Shown in pieces: positions 1-8,480 of a DNA stretch of 55,464 bases. Made by a program: the position numbers and the translations under genes. The notes under the pieces were generated by a model, which was not told the DNA's origin, did no database searches, and was given only the letters and a program-made list of their open reading frames with translations. Origin of the DNA: an uncultured Acidobacteriota bacterium (GTDB taxonomy: Bacteria; Acidobacteriota; Terriglobia; Bryobacterales; Bryobacteraceae); assembly GCA_902825945.1 (NCBI GenBank), contig CADECY010000056.1, positions 1 to 55,464 of the forward strand. Reading direction: 5' to 3'. How positions within the stretch are numbered: position 1 is the first letter of the stretch; every line of letters begins with the position of its first letter.

Positions 1-2
1 TG

Positions 3-131
3 CTGTTCGGGACTGGGATGCCCTTCCATTATCCCGATCCAGCGATCTTGAAGGTCCGGGCGACTCAGGCTCCGGCGGCGGTGAAGGAGATGATCCTGCG
101 GGGCAACGCTCGGCGGCTGCTGGAACGCTAG
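3..131 (+). CDS. Amidohydrolase family protein, C-terminal fragment (5' end outside window)
   Basis: The window opens inside this gene. The last 42 residues read FGTGMPFHYPDPAI, then a basic helix ending in ILRGNARRLLER and a TAG stop. The pattern of a small-residue/Pro/Phe/His strand followed by a closing 'GNA.RLL' helix is typical of the C-terminus of Amidohydro_2-type metal-dependent hydrolases (TIM barrel, often decarboxylases or lactonases). The catalytic metal ligands lie outside the window, so substrate and activity cannot be judged. The family call rests on the short tail only. Confidence 0.6.
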   Translation: MFGTGMPFHYPDPAILKVRATQAPAAVKEMILRGNARRLLER

Positions 132-189
132 CGCCTCCTTGGCCTTGGCGATCTTCGGAGAATCTCTTCGCCGCTTGGCATTCCAAACG

Positions 190-329
190 TAACGCTTCGG
201 CGCTTCGGCAGGCAGCACGATCCTGGCCCTCAGGGCATCGCGTTGCGCGGTCGCCGGTGACCTGACGCGGTGGCCGAGCGTGGACCGTTCGTCCGGCGTG
301 AGCTCGATCGGCGAACTGGGTCGCTCCAT
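190..329 (-). mobile_element. Decayed IS630-type transposase N-terminal fragment
   Basis: Read on the minus strand from an ATG, the frame gives MERPSSPIELTPDERSTLGH followed by RVRSPATAQRDALRARIVLP. The 'LTP.ER..L...VR....AQ....RARIVL' pattern is the start of the helix-turn-helix domain of IS630-family transposases. The homology stops after about 45 residues, and the expected 'AAEG.SN..IA..LG' HTH core and the DDE domain are absent. The frame then runs antisense into the neighbouring amidohydrolase gene. I saw no terminal inverted repeats. It is best read as the scar of an old insertion. Confidence 0.5.
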
Positions 330-546
330 GGCGGAGTATGGTACGGCTGGACATAATGGCAAGACACTTCGATGACGACACGATTAGGTGGCCGCTAGGG
401 CCCGGCTAATTCGCGGGAGCTCACCAGGGAAGAGATTACTTCTGAAAATCCCGTGGCCGCCGTTGACTTTACCCCGCGGGGGGCGTCAGACTGAAAGACG
501 GAAGCGGCAGGTGCCGGATCCGCATTGATGCTAGGAGGGGGGCTTC
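330..546. other. Intergenic leader upstream of the sulfatase gene
   Basis: No credible gene is visible here. A TTGACT hexamer occurs near 464, but I see no good -10 hexamer at the right distance, so no promoter is claimed. The 3' end carries a strong purine-rich ribosome binding site (AGGAGGGGG) a few bases before the sulfatase ATG, which fixes that start. Confidence 0.5.
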
Positions 547-2133
547 ATGCTTGATTGGTTTCGTTCGGCGTTCGGCCGTTGTACTTTAGTGGCCGGCACT
601 TTGCTGATTGCCGGGTACTGGTATTCGCAGTCAGGGGCTGGCCCCTCCGTCGCCCAAGCCGCGGCCAAGCCCAACATCGTCGTGTTCATGATTGACGACC
701 TCGATGTACGCTCTTTGGATACCTTGCTCGCGCGGGGGATGCTGCCGAACATCCAGTCACGCGTGATCAACCGTGGTTCGAGTTACTATTTTTCCGAATC
801 CTTCGTTACCCGGGCCCAGTGCTGCCCCTCCCGGGCGACGTTCCTTACTGGCCAGTACGCCCATAACCACAGCGTATGGACGAACGATCCTCCTTACGGT
901 GGGGTGGGACGGTTCAACGACACCTCCACGATCGCCACTTGGCTAAGGACAGCGGGCTACCGTACCGGACTGGTGGGAAAGTATCTGAATGGTTACGGTT
1001 CCACCACCGCCCAGAACTACGTGCCACCCGGATGGGATGACTGGCAGGGTTTGTTGGATTTCACCAGCAGCCGCCCCTACCATTTCAATGTCAACGACAA
1101 CGGCTCGATCATCCAGCACACTCAATACAACACGGACGTGATGGCGTCGCGGGCCGCCGATTTCATTCGCGAGTCCAACACGGCCCAGCCCTTCTTCCTC
1201 TACGTGGCGCCTTCCGCGCCACACTTGAGCATCAACCCGCAATACAACGCGTGCGCGGCGGCAGGAGCATCGCCCTGGGAATTTACCAATGTGCCGATCG
1301 AACTGTTGGGCTGGGGGCATACGGTTTACCCGGCGCCCCGCCACCAGGGGCGGATCAACGGAAACACTACGCTGTTCCCTCTTCCGATGCCTCCCAGCTT
1401 CAACGAGCCCGACATCTCGGACAAGCCGGCGTGGTATCGTAATTTTCCGATGTCGGCTGCCGACATCGACTGCCTTCAGAAGAACTACTGGCACCGCCTG
1501 GAGTCGATGCTGGGAATCGACGAATTGGTGGGAGCGGTAGACCTGGAGCTTTCCAAGAAGCAGGTGGGGTCGAACACCATCGTGATTCTCACCTCGGACA
1601 ACGGCTTCATGTTGGGCGAGCATCGTCTACTTCACAAGGGTCAAGCCTTCGAGGAGTCAATCCGGGTCCCGCTGTATATTGCCCATAGCGGCGCAGCCGG
1701 CCCGCGAACCATCAGCCGTTTGGCGCTCAACAACGATCTCGCCCCCACCATCGCCGCGTTTGCCGGAGTGACGCCTCCCGCCAATCACGTGATCGATGGG
1801 CGCAGCTTGCTGCCCGTGCTCGGCGGAGCGACTCCCGCGGTCTGGCGGAAGCGCTTTCTAATCGAACATTGGTCGACGCTTCCATCGGTGGCCCCCGCCG
1901 ACTATTTCGCGGTTCGAACCGGGGTCGCGCCGTTGCGAAAACTGGTTGACTACCCGAAAGTTGTGTCTGACACCACGAGGGAGTACTATGACTTGGGAAT
2001 CGATTCGTACGAGATGAACAACCTGAAGGGCCGGCCGGACCGGCAGGCCGAGATCTCGGTGCTGGCGGACTTCTTGAACCGGTTGAGAGTTTGCGCCGGT
2101 CCTTCGTGCGTTGCCATTGAGGACCAGCAATAG
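547..2133 (+). CDS. Secreted sulfatase of the alkaline-phosphatase superfamily (GlcNAc-6-sulfatase-like)
   Basis: Predicted to hydrolyse sulfate esters, probably of extracellular polysaccharide. The N-terminus has a basic start, a hydrophobic segment at about 13-24 and an Ala-rich stretch (SVAQAAA), consistent with export. The sulfatase core begins at PNIVVFMIDDLD (metal ligands D50, D51). The formylglycine signature C-x-P-S-R is present as CCPSR (C92-R96), followed by ATFLTGQYAHNHSVW. The later metal-binding block is TSDNGFMLGEH (349-359), then HKG. This order matches the N-acetylglucosamine-6-sulfatase/arylsulfatase subgroup, and 528 residues is a normal length. A very strong RBS supports the ATG. 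Activity would need a formylglycine-generating enzyme, not seen here. Exact substrate unknown. Confidence 0.88.
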   Translation: MLDWFRSAFGRCTLVAGTLLIAGYWYSQSGAGPSVAQAAAKPNIVVFMIDDLDVRSLDTLLARGMLPNIQSRVINRGSSYYFSESFVTRAQCCPSRATFLTGQYAHNHSVWTNDPPYGGVGRFNDTSTIATWLRTAGYRTGLVGKYLNGYGSTTAQNYVPPGWDDWQGLLDFTSSRPYHFNVNDNGSIIQHTQYNTDVMASRAADFIRESNTAQPFFLYVAPSAPHLSINPQYNACAAAGASPWEFTNVPIELLGWGHTVYPAPRHQGRINGNTTLFPLPMPPSFNEPDISDKPAWYRNFPMSAADIDCLQKNYWHRLESMLGIDELVGAVDLELSKKQVGSNTIVILTSDNGFMLGEHRLLHKGQAFEESIRVPLYIAHSGAAGPRTISRLALNNDLAPTIAAFAGVTPPANHVIDGRSLLPVLGGATPAVWRKRFLIEHWSTLPSVAPADYFAVRTGVAPLRKLVDYPKVVSDTTREYYDLGIDSYEMNNLKGRPDRQAEISVLADFLNRLRVCAGPSCVAIEDQQ

Positions 2134-2175
2134 ACTGAATCACCGAGCGTCCATTTATCCGAGGAGCTAGCGCCA

Positions 2176-4560
2176 ATGAATTGGCTGAGGATCGCCCTAA
2201 TTGCCTCGTCTTCCCTGGCCGCCATCCGCGCACAAGTGAACTTGGCGGCATTTGTCAACTTCGAGGGCTCGCAGACCAGCCCCGTCCGCCTTTCGCCCAG
2301 CGGCGGCCGCCTGTTCGTGGTAAACACTCCCGATGCACGTTTATCGGTGTTCGACCTCGCGCAGCCAGCCAATCCCTCACTGATCGCGGAGATCCCCGTT
2401 GGAATCGAACCTGTCTCAGTGAGCGCGCGCACCGAGGACGAGGCATGGGTGGTCAATCAGGAGTCGGATAGCATCAGCATCGTGTCCGTTTCGAAAGGTA
2501 TCGTGACCGGCACGATCCAAGCGAAAGACGAGCCGGGCGATGTGGTCTTTGCGGGAGACTACGCATTCGTGACGGCCTCGCGCCGCAACCAGATTCTGGT
2601 CTTTCACGCCGTCAACCGCACGCTCGTGAAGGCGATCCCGGTATTCGGCGGCAACCCGAGGGCCCTGGCGGTTAGCGCCGATGGCAACACGGTATACGCG
2701 GCGTTCGCGTTGTCGGGCAACCGGAGCACTTTGCTCAGCGGCCTCTTCGCGCCGCCGCAACCCACCCCCACGAATCCACTACTGCCCGCGCCACCGCGCA
2801 CCGGCAGGATCGTCGATGCGCGCGACTCACAATGGTCTTCTTCACTCGGCTACACGCTTCCGGATAACGACGTCGTGGCGATCGACCGGGCGCTATTGCG
2901 GGTTCGCGGCTACTTCTCTGGCGTGGGCACAATCAACCTGGGCCTCGCCGTGCATCCGGTCACTGGAGATCTGTACGTGGCCAACACGGAAGCGCGCAAC
3001 GTGATTCGCTTCGAACCGAATTTGCGGGGACACTTCATCGACAGCCGTGTCACGCGGATTCGTACGGGCACGGGCGCGGTGACGCCGTTTGACCTGAACC
3101 CTGGCATCGACTACGCGGTGCTCCCGAATCCCTCCGCGAGAGCTACCGCGATTTCGCAGCCGGCAGGCACGGCTTTCCTTCCCTCAGGCGCAGCGTTGTT
3201 CGTTGCTTCGTTCGGAACCGACCGCGTGGCGAGACTCACTCCGGATGGCGTCATCGTCAGCCGCATCGAGGTGGGTCCATCGGCCGGAGCGCAGGTAGAC
3301 CCGCGGACAATTCGGGGTCCGCGCGGACTTGCCATGCATCCCACCGCTCCGGTGCTCTACGTGATGAACCGCGTTTCGAACACGTTATCGCTGGTCGACA
3401 CTTCTTCTGACAGCGTGATCCGGGAGATCCCGGCCGGCAGCTTCGACCCCACGCCAAACGTGATCCGCGAGGGCCGGGGATTTCTCTATGACGCCAAGCT
3501 CTCGGGCAATGGAACGGGATCGTGCGCGGCATGCCATGTGGATGGCGACATGGACCATCTGGCGTGGGATCTCGGCGATCCGGGCGGATCGATGAGCACC
3601 GTCACCCAGGCCGGAGTGGCGATCCCGATGCATCCGATGAAGGGACCGCTCGTTACGCAGTCATTGCGCGGCTTGGCCGGTAACAACCCTTTCCATTGGC
3701 GCGGGGACCGCGCCTCTTTCGATGACTTCAATGGAGCATTCCGGTCGCTGATGGGCGGAACGCCACTCTCGACCGCCGGCATGAACGCCTTCACCAGCTT
3801 CATCAATACGGTGGTCTATCAGCCGAACCCCAACCAGAACCTGGACCGCACGCTCCCGCGGTCCTTTCAGGCTGGCGACGCGGTGCGTGGGCAGGCGATC
3901 TTCCAAACCGTTCCCGTGCGGCTCAACTTTTTCAAGTGCAACTCTTGCCACGCTTCTACTCCGGGGCCCGGATCCGCCAACGTCATCCAGAACTTCGAGG
4001 GGCAGGAACAGCCGATGAAAATTGCGCAGTTGCGCAACGTCTACCAGAAGCTGTTGTTCAACAATGACCGCGGAGCGCAATCGATCGACGGCTTCGGGAT
4101 CGAGCACGACGGCGGCTTTTCGTCGATCTTCGGCTTGCTGTCCTCTCCGGGAGTCTTCGGGCCCATCGAGAACGACGCTCAGGCCAAGCTCGACTTGAGC
4201 GCATTCGTGCAATGCTTCGACACAGGAGTGGCTCCGGCCGTGGGGTTTACACGGACGCTGACGGCTGCCACCATCGATTCCGCCATTGCCGACTGGGTAA
4301 CGCTACAAAACCAGGCCGCGGCCGGAAATATCGATCTGATCGTGAAGGGCACCGTGCTGGGCCAACGGCGGGGCATGCTCTATCTGCCAGCCTCCAGCAG
4401 CTACATTCTCGATAAGTCAGGCGCCGCGGCGATGAAGTTCTCGCAACTCTACTCGCTCGTCAAGCTCGGAGACACGCTCACAGTCATGGGCGTGCCACCA
4501 GGTGCGGGCCGGCGGATGGGAATCGATCGGAATCTGGACGGAACGCTCGACGGCAACTGA
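2176..4560 (+). CDS. Secreted YVTN-type beta-propeller protein with a C-terminal di-haem cytochrome c domain
   Basis: The protein has a signal peptide (about 1-19, ending near SLAAIRAQ). Residues to about 440 form a beta-propeller with repeated blades such as GDLYVANTEARNVIRF and PVLYVMNRVSNTLSLVDT, typical of 40-residue YVTN repeats. The C-terminal third carries two c-type haem motifs, CAACH (C450, C453, H454) and CNSCH (C588, C591, H592). This resembles di-haem cytochrome c peroxidase/MauG-type domains, so a periplasmic electron-transfer or oxidase role is likely, though the second substrate is unknown. It starts 42 bases after the sulfatase stop, with a GAGGAG ribosome binding site, so the two are probably cotranscribed. 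A link between desulfation and redox chemistry is only suggested by that arrangement. Confidence 0.85.
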   Translation: MNWLRIALIASSSLAAIRAQVNLAAFVNFEGSQTSPVRLSPSGGRLFVVNTPDARLSVFDLAQPANPSLIAEIPVGIEPVSVSARTEDEAWVVNQESDSISIVSVSKGIVTGTIQAKDEPGDVVFAGDYAFVTASRRNQILVFHAVNRTLVKAIPVFGGNPRALAVSADGNTVYAAFALSGNRSTLLSGLFAPPQPTPTNPLLPAPPRTGRIVDARDSQWSSSLGYTLPDNDVVAIDRALLRVRGYFSGVGTINLGLAVHPVTGDLYVANTEARNVIRFEPNLRGHFIDSRVTRIRTGTGAVTPFDLNPGIDYAVLPNPSARATAISQPAGTAFLPSGAALFVASFGTDRVARLTPDGVIVSRIEVGPSAGAQVDPRTIRGPRGLAMHPTAPVLYVMNRVSNTLSLVDTSSDSVIREIPAGSFDPTPNVIREGRGFLYDAKLSGNGTGSCAACHVDGDMDHLAWDLGDPGGSMSTVTQAGVAIPMHPMKGPLVTQSLRGLAGNNPFHWRGDRASFDDFNGAFRSLMGGTPLSTAGMNAFTSFINTVVYQPNPNQNLDRTLPRSFQAGDAVRGQAIFQTVPVRLNFFKCNSCHASTPGPGSANVIQNFEGQEQPMKIAQLRNVYQKLLFNNDRGAQSIDGFGIEHDGGFSSIFGLLSSPGVFGPIENDAQAKLDLSAFVQCFDTGVAPAVGFTRTLTAATIDSAIADWVTLQNQAAAGNIDLIVKGTVLGQRRGMLYLPASSSYILDKSGAAAMKFSQLYSLVKLGDTLTVMGVPPGAGRRMGIDRNLDGTLDGN

Positions 4561-4839
4561 GCCGGAAAGCCGCAAGCAAGGTCCCGTCGCAGGTCCTCGG
4601 CCAAGACCGGGCCTATTTCCACGACCCTGGACCACGAGAACGACAACCACTCCCTCGAGAGGAGCCGGTCACGGACGGAGCCACCGCCGTTCCCGCCCGC
4701 GCAAAGATCATCTTCCCGCAGCCGGTCGTCAAATTCCCTTCCTGATCCTTGGCATGGTTGTACCGGCACGATCGGCGGCGCCGGGCCGGTTTCCATCGAA
4801 GTCGACATAGGAACGCCCGGGCTCCGCCGGAAAGCCAAC

Positions 4840-7800
4840 TTAGAAATAGAATTTCACCGCCACCTGGATGATGCGCGGGTCGCGCGACGCGCTGTATTCG
4901 CCGAAGAACTGGCCCAGTGGCGCGGAAGATCCCGCCGACCGCAGGTTGTTCGTGATCCTTAGATTCGAGAAGCTGGTGAAGATGGCGTTGCCGATTGCGC
5001 CCGCTGGCGTCGCCACCTGTGTGCCCGAATTGATTCCGGCGAATTGGGTCGAGTTGAGGAAATTGAACATCTCGAGCCGGAATTGTAGTTTGCGGGTTTC
5101 GCCCTCGCCGATCCGGAAATTCTTGAAGACCGAGAGGTCGTGGTTGATGAACCAGGGATTGCGCAGATACATGCGAGGATAAGGACCCACGTCCGCGATG
5201 CCAGGCACCGCGAATTGATCGGGGTTGATCTGAAGGCCCTTGGCCATCGAGGGAACTCCGCCCACGCGATAGGGGCGCACCGGAAGGTTGTAGGAGCCGA
5301 TGATCCGCTGCGCGGCGTTGACGCCTTGAATCCCGAGACCGAGTTCGAACGGCTCGCCCGTGTAGAACTGCGAGATTCCGGAGATCTGCCAGCCACCGAA
5401 GACCGCTTTCCCCACGCGTCCGTTCGTCATGCGCCGCAACGCCGGGACGTCGTAGACGTAGTTCGCGACGAAGGTATGCGTACGATCGAATTCCGCCAAT
5501 GCATAATCGTAGCGGCGAACGTCATAGGGATGGTTCCCTTCGAAATCCGTATCGCCGGTGACGAAAGCGCGCGACCACGTGTAGGCCGCCTGGAACGACA
5601 CGCCCGCCGACAACCGCCGCGCGGCAGAGACCTGAAGCGAATGGTAGTTCGACGAGCCGGTGAACTCGCGGTAGTTCACCTCCGCGAAGCCCGGATACGG
5701 ACGCAGGAAGTTGAGCGGCAACGCGTTCGTACCACTGAAATTGTATCCGGCGCGGCGATAGACGTCGGGAAGGCCCGCCTCGACATCCGGGACGCCCGCG
5801 TCGAACCGGCTCGGATCCTGCGCGGACTTCTGGAACGTCGTGAAGTACGGAATCGAATTCAGATTCCGGGTCTGCACCAGATGGCGAGACAACGTGCCGA
5901 CATAAGCGACATCGATCACCGTGCCTCCGCCGATGTTCCGCTGCACGCCGAGCGAGAACGAGTGAACGTTCGGAACCTTACCGTCTTTCGCGTAGCCCTG
6001 GATGTTGGTGGGCGCGAGCGTTCCGCTCTGGCCGCGCAATTCCGAGAGCGATCCGAAGAACAATCGCGGAATGATGTTCGTCGGCGGAGAGTTCAACTGC
6101 CCGAGCATCACGTTCGCCTGCACGCGCTCGTAGCTGATGCCGTATCCGCCGCGGACCACCGTTTTGCCATCGCCGAAGACGTTCCAGGCGAATCCGAAAC
6201 GCGGCCCCCATTGCGGCGGACGCGCGTCGAACCCACCGCGCGGATAGCCCTCGCGGGGCGAGGTGATTCCGTTGAACGGATCTCCGGAGCTGGGAACGAT
6301 CAAACCGACGAACGCCTGTGGTAGCGTGTTCGTCGCGGTAGGCGTCCCCGGGCGATTCGCCGGATCGACCGCTCGCGTCGCGGCGCCCACCCGCACCGGC
6401 GAGTACAGGCGAACCGCTTTATTGAAGTCGTACCGGTCCGGCACGAAGATGTTGTTCTGGAGATTCTCGTCGTAGCTCGGGCCGACATGCGAGATGCGAA
6501 GCCCGAGATCGAGAGTGAATCGCGACGTGACCTTCCACGTATCCTGCACGAAGCCTTCGATCGTGTGATACATCACGCGGCCATCCACGATCTCGTTCGC
6601 TTGCGAGAACTGCGTGTAGACGCCGAGCAGTGCGTTCGAAAACGGGTGTCCGGTATTCAGTGGGTTGTTCGCATCGTTATTGAAGTTGATGTCGCCATTG
6701 ATGCCGTTGCGCGGTGTGAAAAGGAAGCGGTTCCGCTGATAGAAGAAGCCGGTCTTGAACGAGTGCTTGCCCACGAACTTCGAGACGTTGTTGGTGATCG
6801 TAATGTTCGAATCGCCGGAGTTCACCGGAAGATTGCCGGCCGCCAGGTTCGGCATCGTCTGGTTGGCGATCCCGGCGAAGGTGAGCGACGGAAGGAACGT
6901 TCGCGCCACTGGATTGTCGTAAAGCAGCGGAAGCTGAATTCCGTAGGGTCCGCGCTCGAGCTTGTTGTCCGCCGGTTCGCAAGTGGTCTTGCTGCGGCTT
7001 GGCGCGAAGGTGAACTCGTTGATCGTGGTCGGACTGAACGTGTGGACCAGATTCAGGGAAAGATTTCGCGGACTCTGGGTCGACTCGAGCGTCGAAATCG
7101 GCACATTGTAGGCGATATTATTGCAGCCGCCGTAGCGTTGCACCGTACGCTCTTTGTTCTGGATGTACCGGCCCGCCAGCCGCGTCTTCTGGGAGAGGTT
7201 CCAGTCGACGCGGATGATGTCCTCGCGGCGGGGCGTGCGGTTGGAGAACTGCGAACTGTAGTTGTAGCGGGCGCCTCCCACCGTGTCGTTCGGCTCCGGA
7301 AAGATTCCGAGAATTCGGGCACCGTCGGCGAACAAACGCGTTCGCGGAATCACGTTTCCAGGAAAACAACCAGCGCGGTTCGCCGCCGTGCAAGGCTGCG
7401 CCACCAGTGGATCGCGAATCAGCACGAGATTGCCCGTGCCGTCAGTGGTCTGCGAAAAATCGCCGTTCCTCTCGGCCTGCGTGGGAACCCGTACCGTTTG
7501 CGCGCTGGTGGGAATCGTCTGCCGGTAGAACTCCTGATTCCAGAAGAAGAACAGCTTGTCGCGACTTCGATTGAAGCCCGTTCCTGGAATCACCACCGGT
7601 CCGCTCACATCGTAGCCGGAGTAGTTGTAGCGATACAGCCGGCGCGGCAGCCCGCGGGCGTTGTTGAAGAAGTCATTCGCATTCAGCGAATCGTGACGGC
7701 GGAAGTAGCGGGCTCCTGCGTGGAAGTCGCGCCCGCCCGATCGGGTCGTGTACTGGATGAATCCGCCCGCGGTCTTGCCGTATTCGGCCTGATAGTTCGA

Positions 7801-8463
7801 GGTCAGAACCTTGACCTCTTGAATCGCGTCGGGATTGATTGTGACGTGAACGCGCTGATTGGCGCCCGCGATCACATTCGACGATCCGTCGATACTCACT
7901 TCCTTTTGCGTCCCGCGTGCGCCGTTGATATTGAAGTTGCGGACCCCGCCATCATTCGACACCTGCCCATTGACGTTGCTGACCACGCCGGGCATCACCT
8001 TCATCAGGTCGAGAATGTTGCGCCCATTCAGCGCGAGATCGCGGATCTGGCGATTCGTGATGATGTCGGATCGCTCACCCGATTCGGTCTTGAGCTGCAG
8101 CGCTCCGGCATCGGCGGTGACTTGCACGCTCGTTCCGGCCGCATCGACCTTCAATTCGATGTCCAGCGCGGTGCGCGTGCCGACTTCGAGGACGACGTTC
8201 TCGATCGCGACCGTGGCGAATCCCTGTGCCGAACCGCGAATCGTGTAGCGCCCGGGAGGTAGAAGCGGAAACGTGTAGACGCCCTCGCCAGTGGTCGAGC
8301 TCGAGTGCTTGACCCCCGTGGCGGAATTCGTGGCTTCGACGCTGGCTCCGGGCACCACGGCCCCAGAAGGATCGAGCACCCGGCCGGTAACCGTTGCCTG
8401 AAACGTTTGCGTGAATGCTGGCAGCGAGGCCAGAAGGAGAAAGGAGGCGGACCTGGAGACCAT
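4840..8463 (-). CDS. Oar-like TonB-dependent outer-membrane receptor with carboxypeptidase-regulatory-like domain
   Basis: About 1207 residues. I chose the ATG giving MVSRSASFLLLASLPAFTQ, a clean signal peptide; the open frame extends about 90 residues upstream, but that part runs antisense-like through the preceding ABC gene. Residues about 22-105 form a carboxypeptidase-regulatory-like beta-sandwich (VTGRVLDPSGAVVPGASV), about 120-235 the plug (including NGRNILDLMKVMPGVV and the VSIDG strand), and the rest a large beta-barrel ending in KFYF, a typical barrel C-terminal aromatic. Proteins of this kind are heavily expanded in Acidobacteriota and are thought to import large substrates or act in surface assembly. 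The start lies 17 bases after the stop of the second ABC gene, so it may be the last gene of that operon; no good RBS is visible. Confidence 0.88.
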   Translation of the reverse strand: MVSRSASFLLLASLPAFTQTFQATVTGRVLDPSGAVVPGASVEATNSATGVKHSSSTTGEGVYTFPLLPPGRYTIRGSAQGFATVAIENVVLEVGTRTALDIELKVDAAGTSVQVTADAGALQLKTESGERSDIITNRQIRDLALNGRNILDLMKVMPGVVSNVNGQVSNDGGVRNFNINGARGTQKEVSIDGSSNVIAGANQRVHVTINPDAIQEVKVLTSNYQAEYGKTAGGFIQYTTRSGGRDFHAGARYFRRHDSLNANDFFNNARGLPRRLYRYNYSGYDVSGPVVIPGTGFNRSRDKLFFFWNQEFYRQTIPTSAQTVRVPTQAERNGDFSQTTDGTGNLVLIRDPLVAQPCTAANRAGCFPGNVIPRTRLFADGARILGIFPEPNDTVGGARYNYSSQFSNRTPRREDIIRVDWNLSQKTRLAGRYIQNKERTVQRYGGCNNIAYNVPISTLESTQSPRNLSLNLVHTFSPTTINEFTFAPSRSKTTCEPADNKLERGPYGIQLPLLYDNPVARTFLPSLTFAGIANQTMPNLAAGNLPVNSGDSNITITNNVSKFVGKHSFKTGFFYQRNRFLFTPRNGINGDINFNNDANNPLNTGHPFSNALLGVYTQFSQANEIVDGRVMYHTIEGFVQDTWKVTSRFTLDLGLRISHVGPSYDENLQNNIFVPDRYDFNKAVRLYSPVRVGAATRAVDPANRPGTPTATNTLPQAFVGLIVPSSGDPFNGITSPREGYPRGGFDARPPQWGPRFGFAWNVFGDGKTVVRGGYGISYERVQANVMLGQLNSPPTNIIPRLFFGSLSELRGQSGTLAPTNIQGYAKDGKVPNVHSFSLGVQRNIGGGTVIDVAYVGTLSRHLVQTRNLNSIPYFTTFQKSAQDPSRFDAGVPDVEAGLPDVYRRAGYNFSGTNALPLNFLRPYPGFAEVNYREFTGSSNYHSLQVSAARRLSAGVSFQAAYTWSRAFVTGDTDFEGNHPYDVRRYDYALAEFDRTHTFVANYVYDVPALRRMTNGRVGKAVFGGWQISGISQFYTGEPFELGLGIQGVNAAQRIIGSYNLPVRPYRVGGVPSMAKGLQINPDQFAVPGIADVGPYPRMYLRNPWFINHDLSVFKNFRIGEGETRKLQFRLEMFNFLNSTQFAGINSGTQVATPAGAIGNAIFTSFSNLRITNNLRSAGSSAPLGQFFGEYSASRDPRIIQVAVKFYF

Positions 8464-8480
8464 TTTGGGCAAGTCTATCA

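Noticed and set aside
132..189. Continuation of the IS630-like frame into the amidohydrolase gene
   Set aside because: The translation loses all transposase similarity and runs antisense to the end of a credible gene.
6487..8262. Long open frame of 591 codons on the plus strand opposite the TonB receptor
   Set aside because: It mirrors the receptor's codon pattern in a GC-rich genome, has no domain, RBS or sensible composition (very Arg/His-rich), and the receptor is certain.
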